Positions 53,952 to 54,057 of a DNA stretch of 54,057 nt are shown here, in pieces. Both the position numbers and the translations under genes were made by a program. The stretch spans positions 14,530,983-14,585,039 of the forward strand of contig NC_049989.1 of assembly GCF_000003815.2 (NCBI RefSeq), in the 5' to 3' direction. The DNA is from Branchiostoma floridae. Lineage: Eukaryota; Chordata; Leptocardii; Amphioxiformes; Branchiostomatidae. How positions within the stretch are numbered: position 1 is the first letter of the stretch; each line of letters opens with the position of its first letter. The notes under the pieces were generated by a model. The model saw only the letters and a list, made by a program, of their open reading frames with translations, was not told the DNA's origin and did no database searches.

Positions 53952-54057
53952 ACTATTACGTAGTTTTCAGTAAAAAGTATAAATCAAAACTTTTCCAACC
54001 CAGGAGTACCTTTCTCTAATATAGTGACTATTTACACTACAGAGATAACTGTTTAAT

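Larger units (their letters stand above)
51631..54057. other. Gene-free AT-rich DNA to the right edge
   Basis: No reading frame with family similarity. It holds a degraded foldback (51727-51990), a small stem around 52468-52545 (TTAACCTCCTCT and AGAGGAGGTTAA) and MITE copy D. It may include the 3' UTR of a minus-strand gene beyond the window, but nothing proves this. Confidence 0.5.

Overview
The window looks like genomic DNA of an invertebrate chordate, most likely an amphioxus (Branchiostoma). Genes are split by many short introns with GT/AG borders. The proteins are animal families (TRAF, LRR-Ig receptor, INO80 subunit, rabaptin, TRIM-NHL). Introns are full of short foldback elements and microsatellites, and there is no sign of bacterial organisation. 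The species call is inference; no marker gene proves it.

Layout, left to right. (1) 2-3262, +: last four coding exons of a TRAF-family adaptor (end of the coiled coil, then the complete MATH domain), followed by a probable 3' UTR to about 5.7 kb. (2) 6046-14623, -: a complete eight-exon receptor gene (signal peptide, about four LRRs, LRRCT, Ig, FN3-like, TM, tyrosine-rich tail; 749 aa), convergent with TRAF. (3) 14.7-17.1 kb: intergenic DNA with a LINE remnant and a repeat carrying paired octamer motifs. (4) 17085-21035, -: INO80B in five exons, 308 aa. (5) A 432-bp divergent promoter region shared with (6) 21468-48906, +: a 25-exon rabaptin (RABEP1/2 family) gene coding for 1397 aa. All exon phases chain cleanly. 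Compared with vertebrate rabaptins it has a 315-residue single-exon insertion and a C-terminal FYVE zinc finger. (7) 41434-43260, -: an intronless TRIM-NHL gene nested antisense in rabaptin intron 17. (8) 48.9-54.1 kb: rabaptin 3' UTR and AT-rich sequence with no gene I can recognise.

Functionally the genes are a mixed neighbourhood: signalling adaptor, surface receptor, chromatin remodelling subunit, early-endosome tether and E3 ligase. Only the INO80B/RABEP head-to-head pair and the nested TRIM suggest regulatory coupling. The most notable protein is the rabaptin. Its Rab5-binding coiled coil runs straight into a FYVE finger, an arrangement like the EEA1 C-terminus and one the human rabaptins lack.

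At least ten families of short inverted-repeat elements (MITE-like) can be recognised by comparing copies inside the window, several with two to four copies. Several sit within 50 bp of a splice site. Exon borders were read by eye from splice consensus, frame continuity and family similarity; no transcript data were available.
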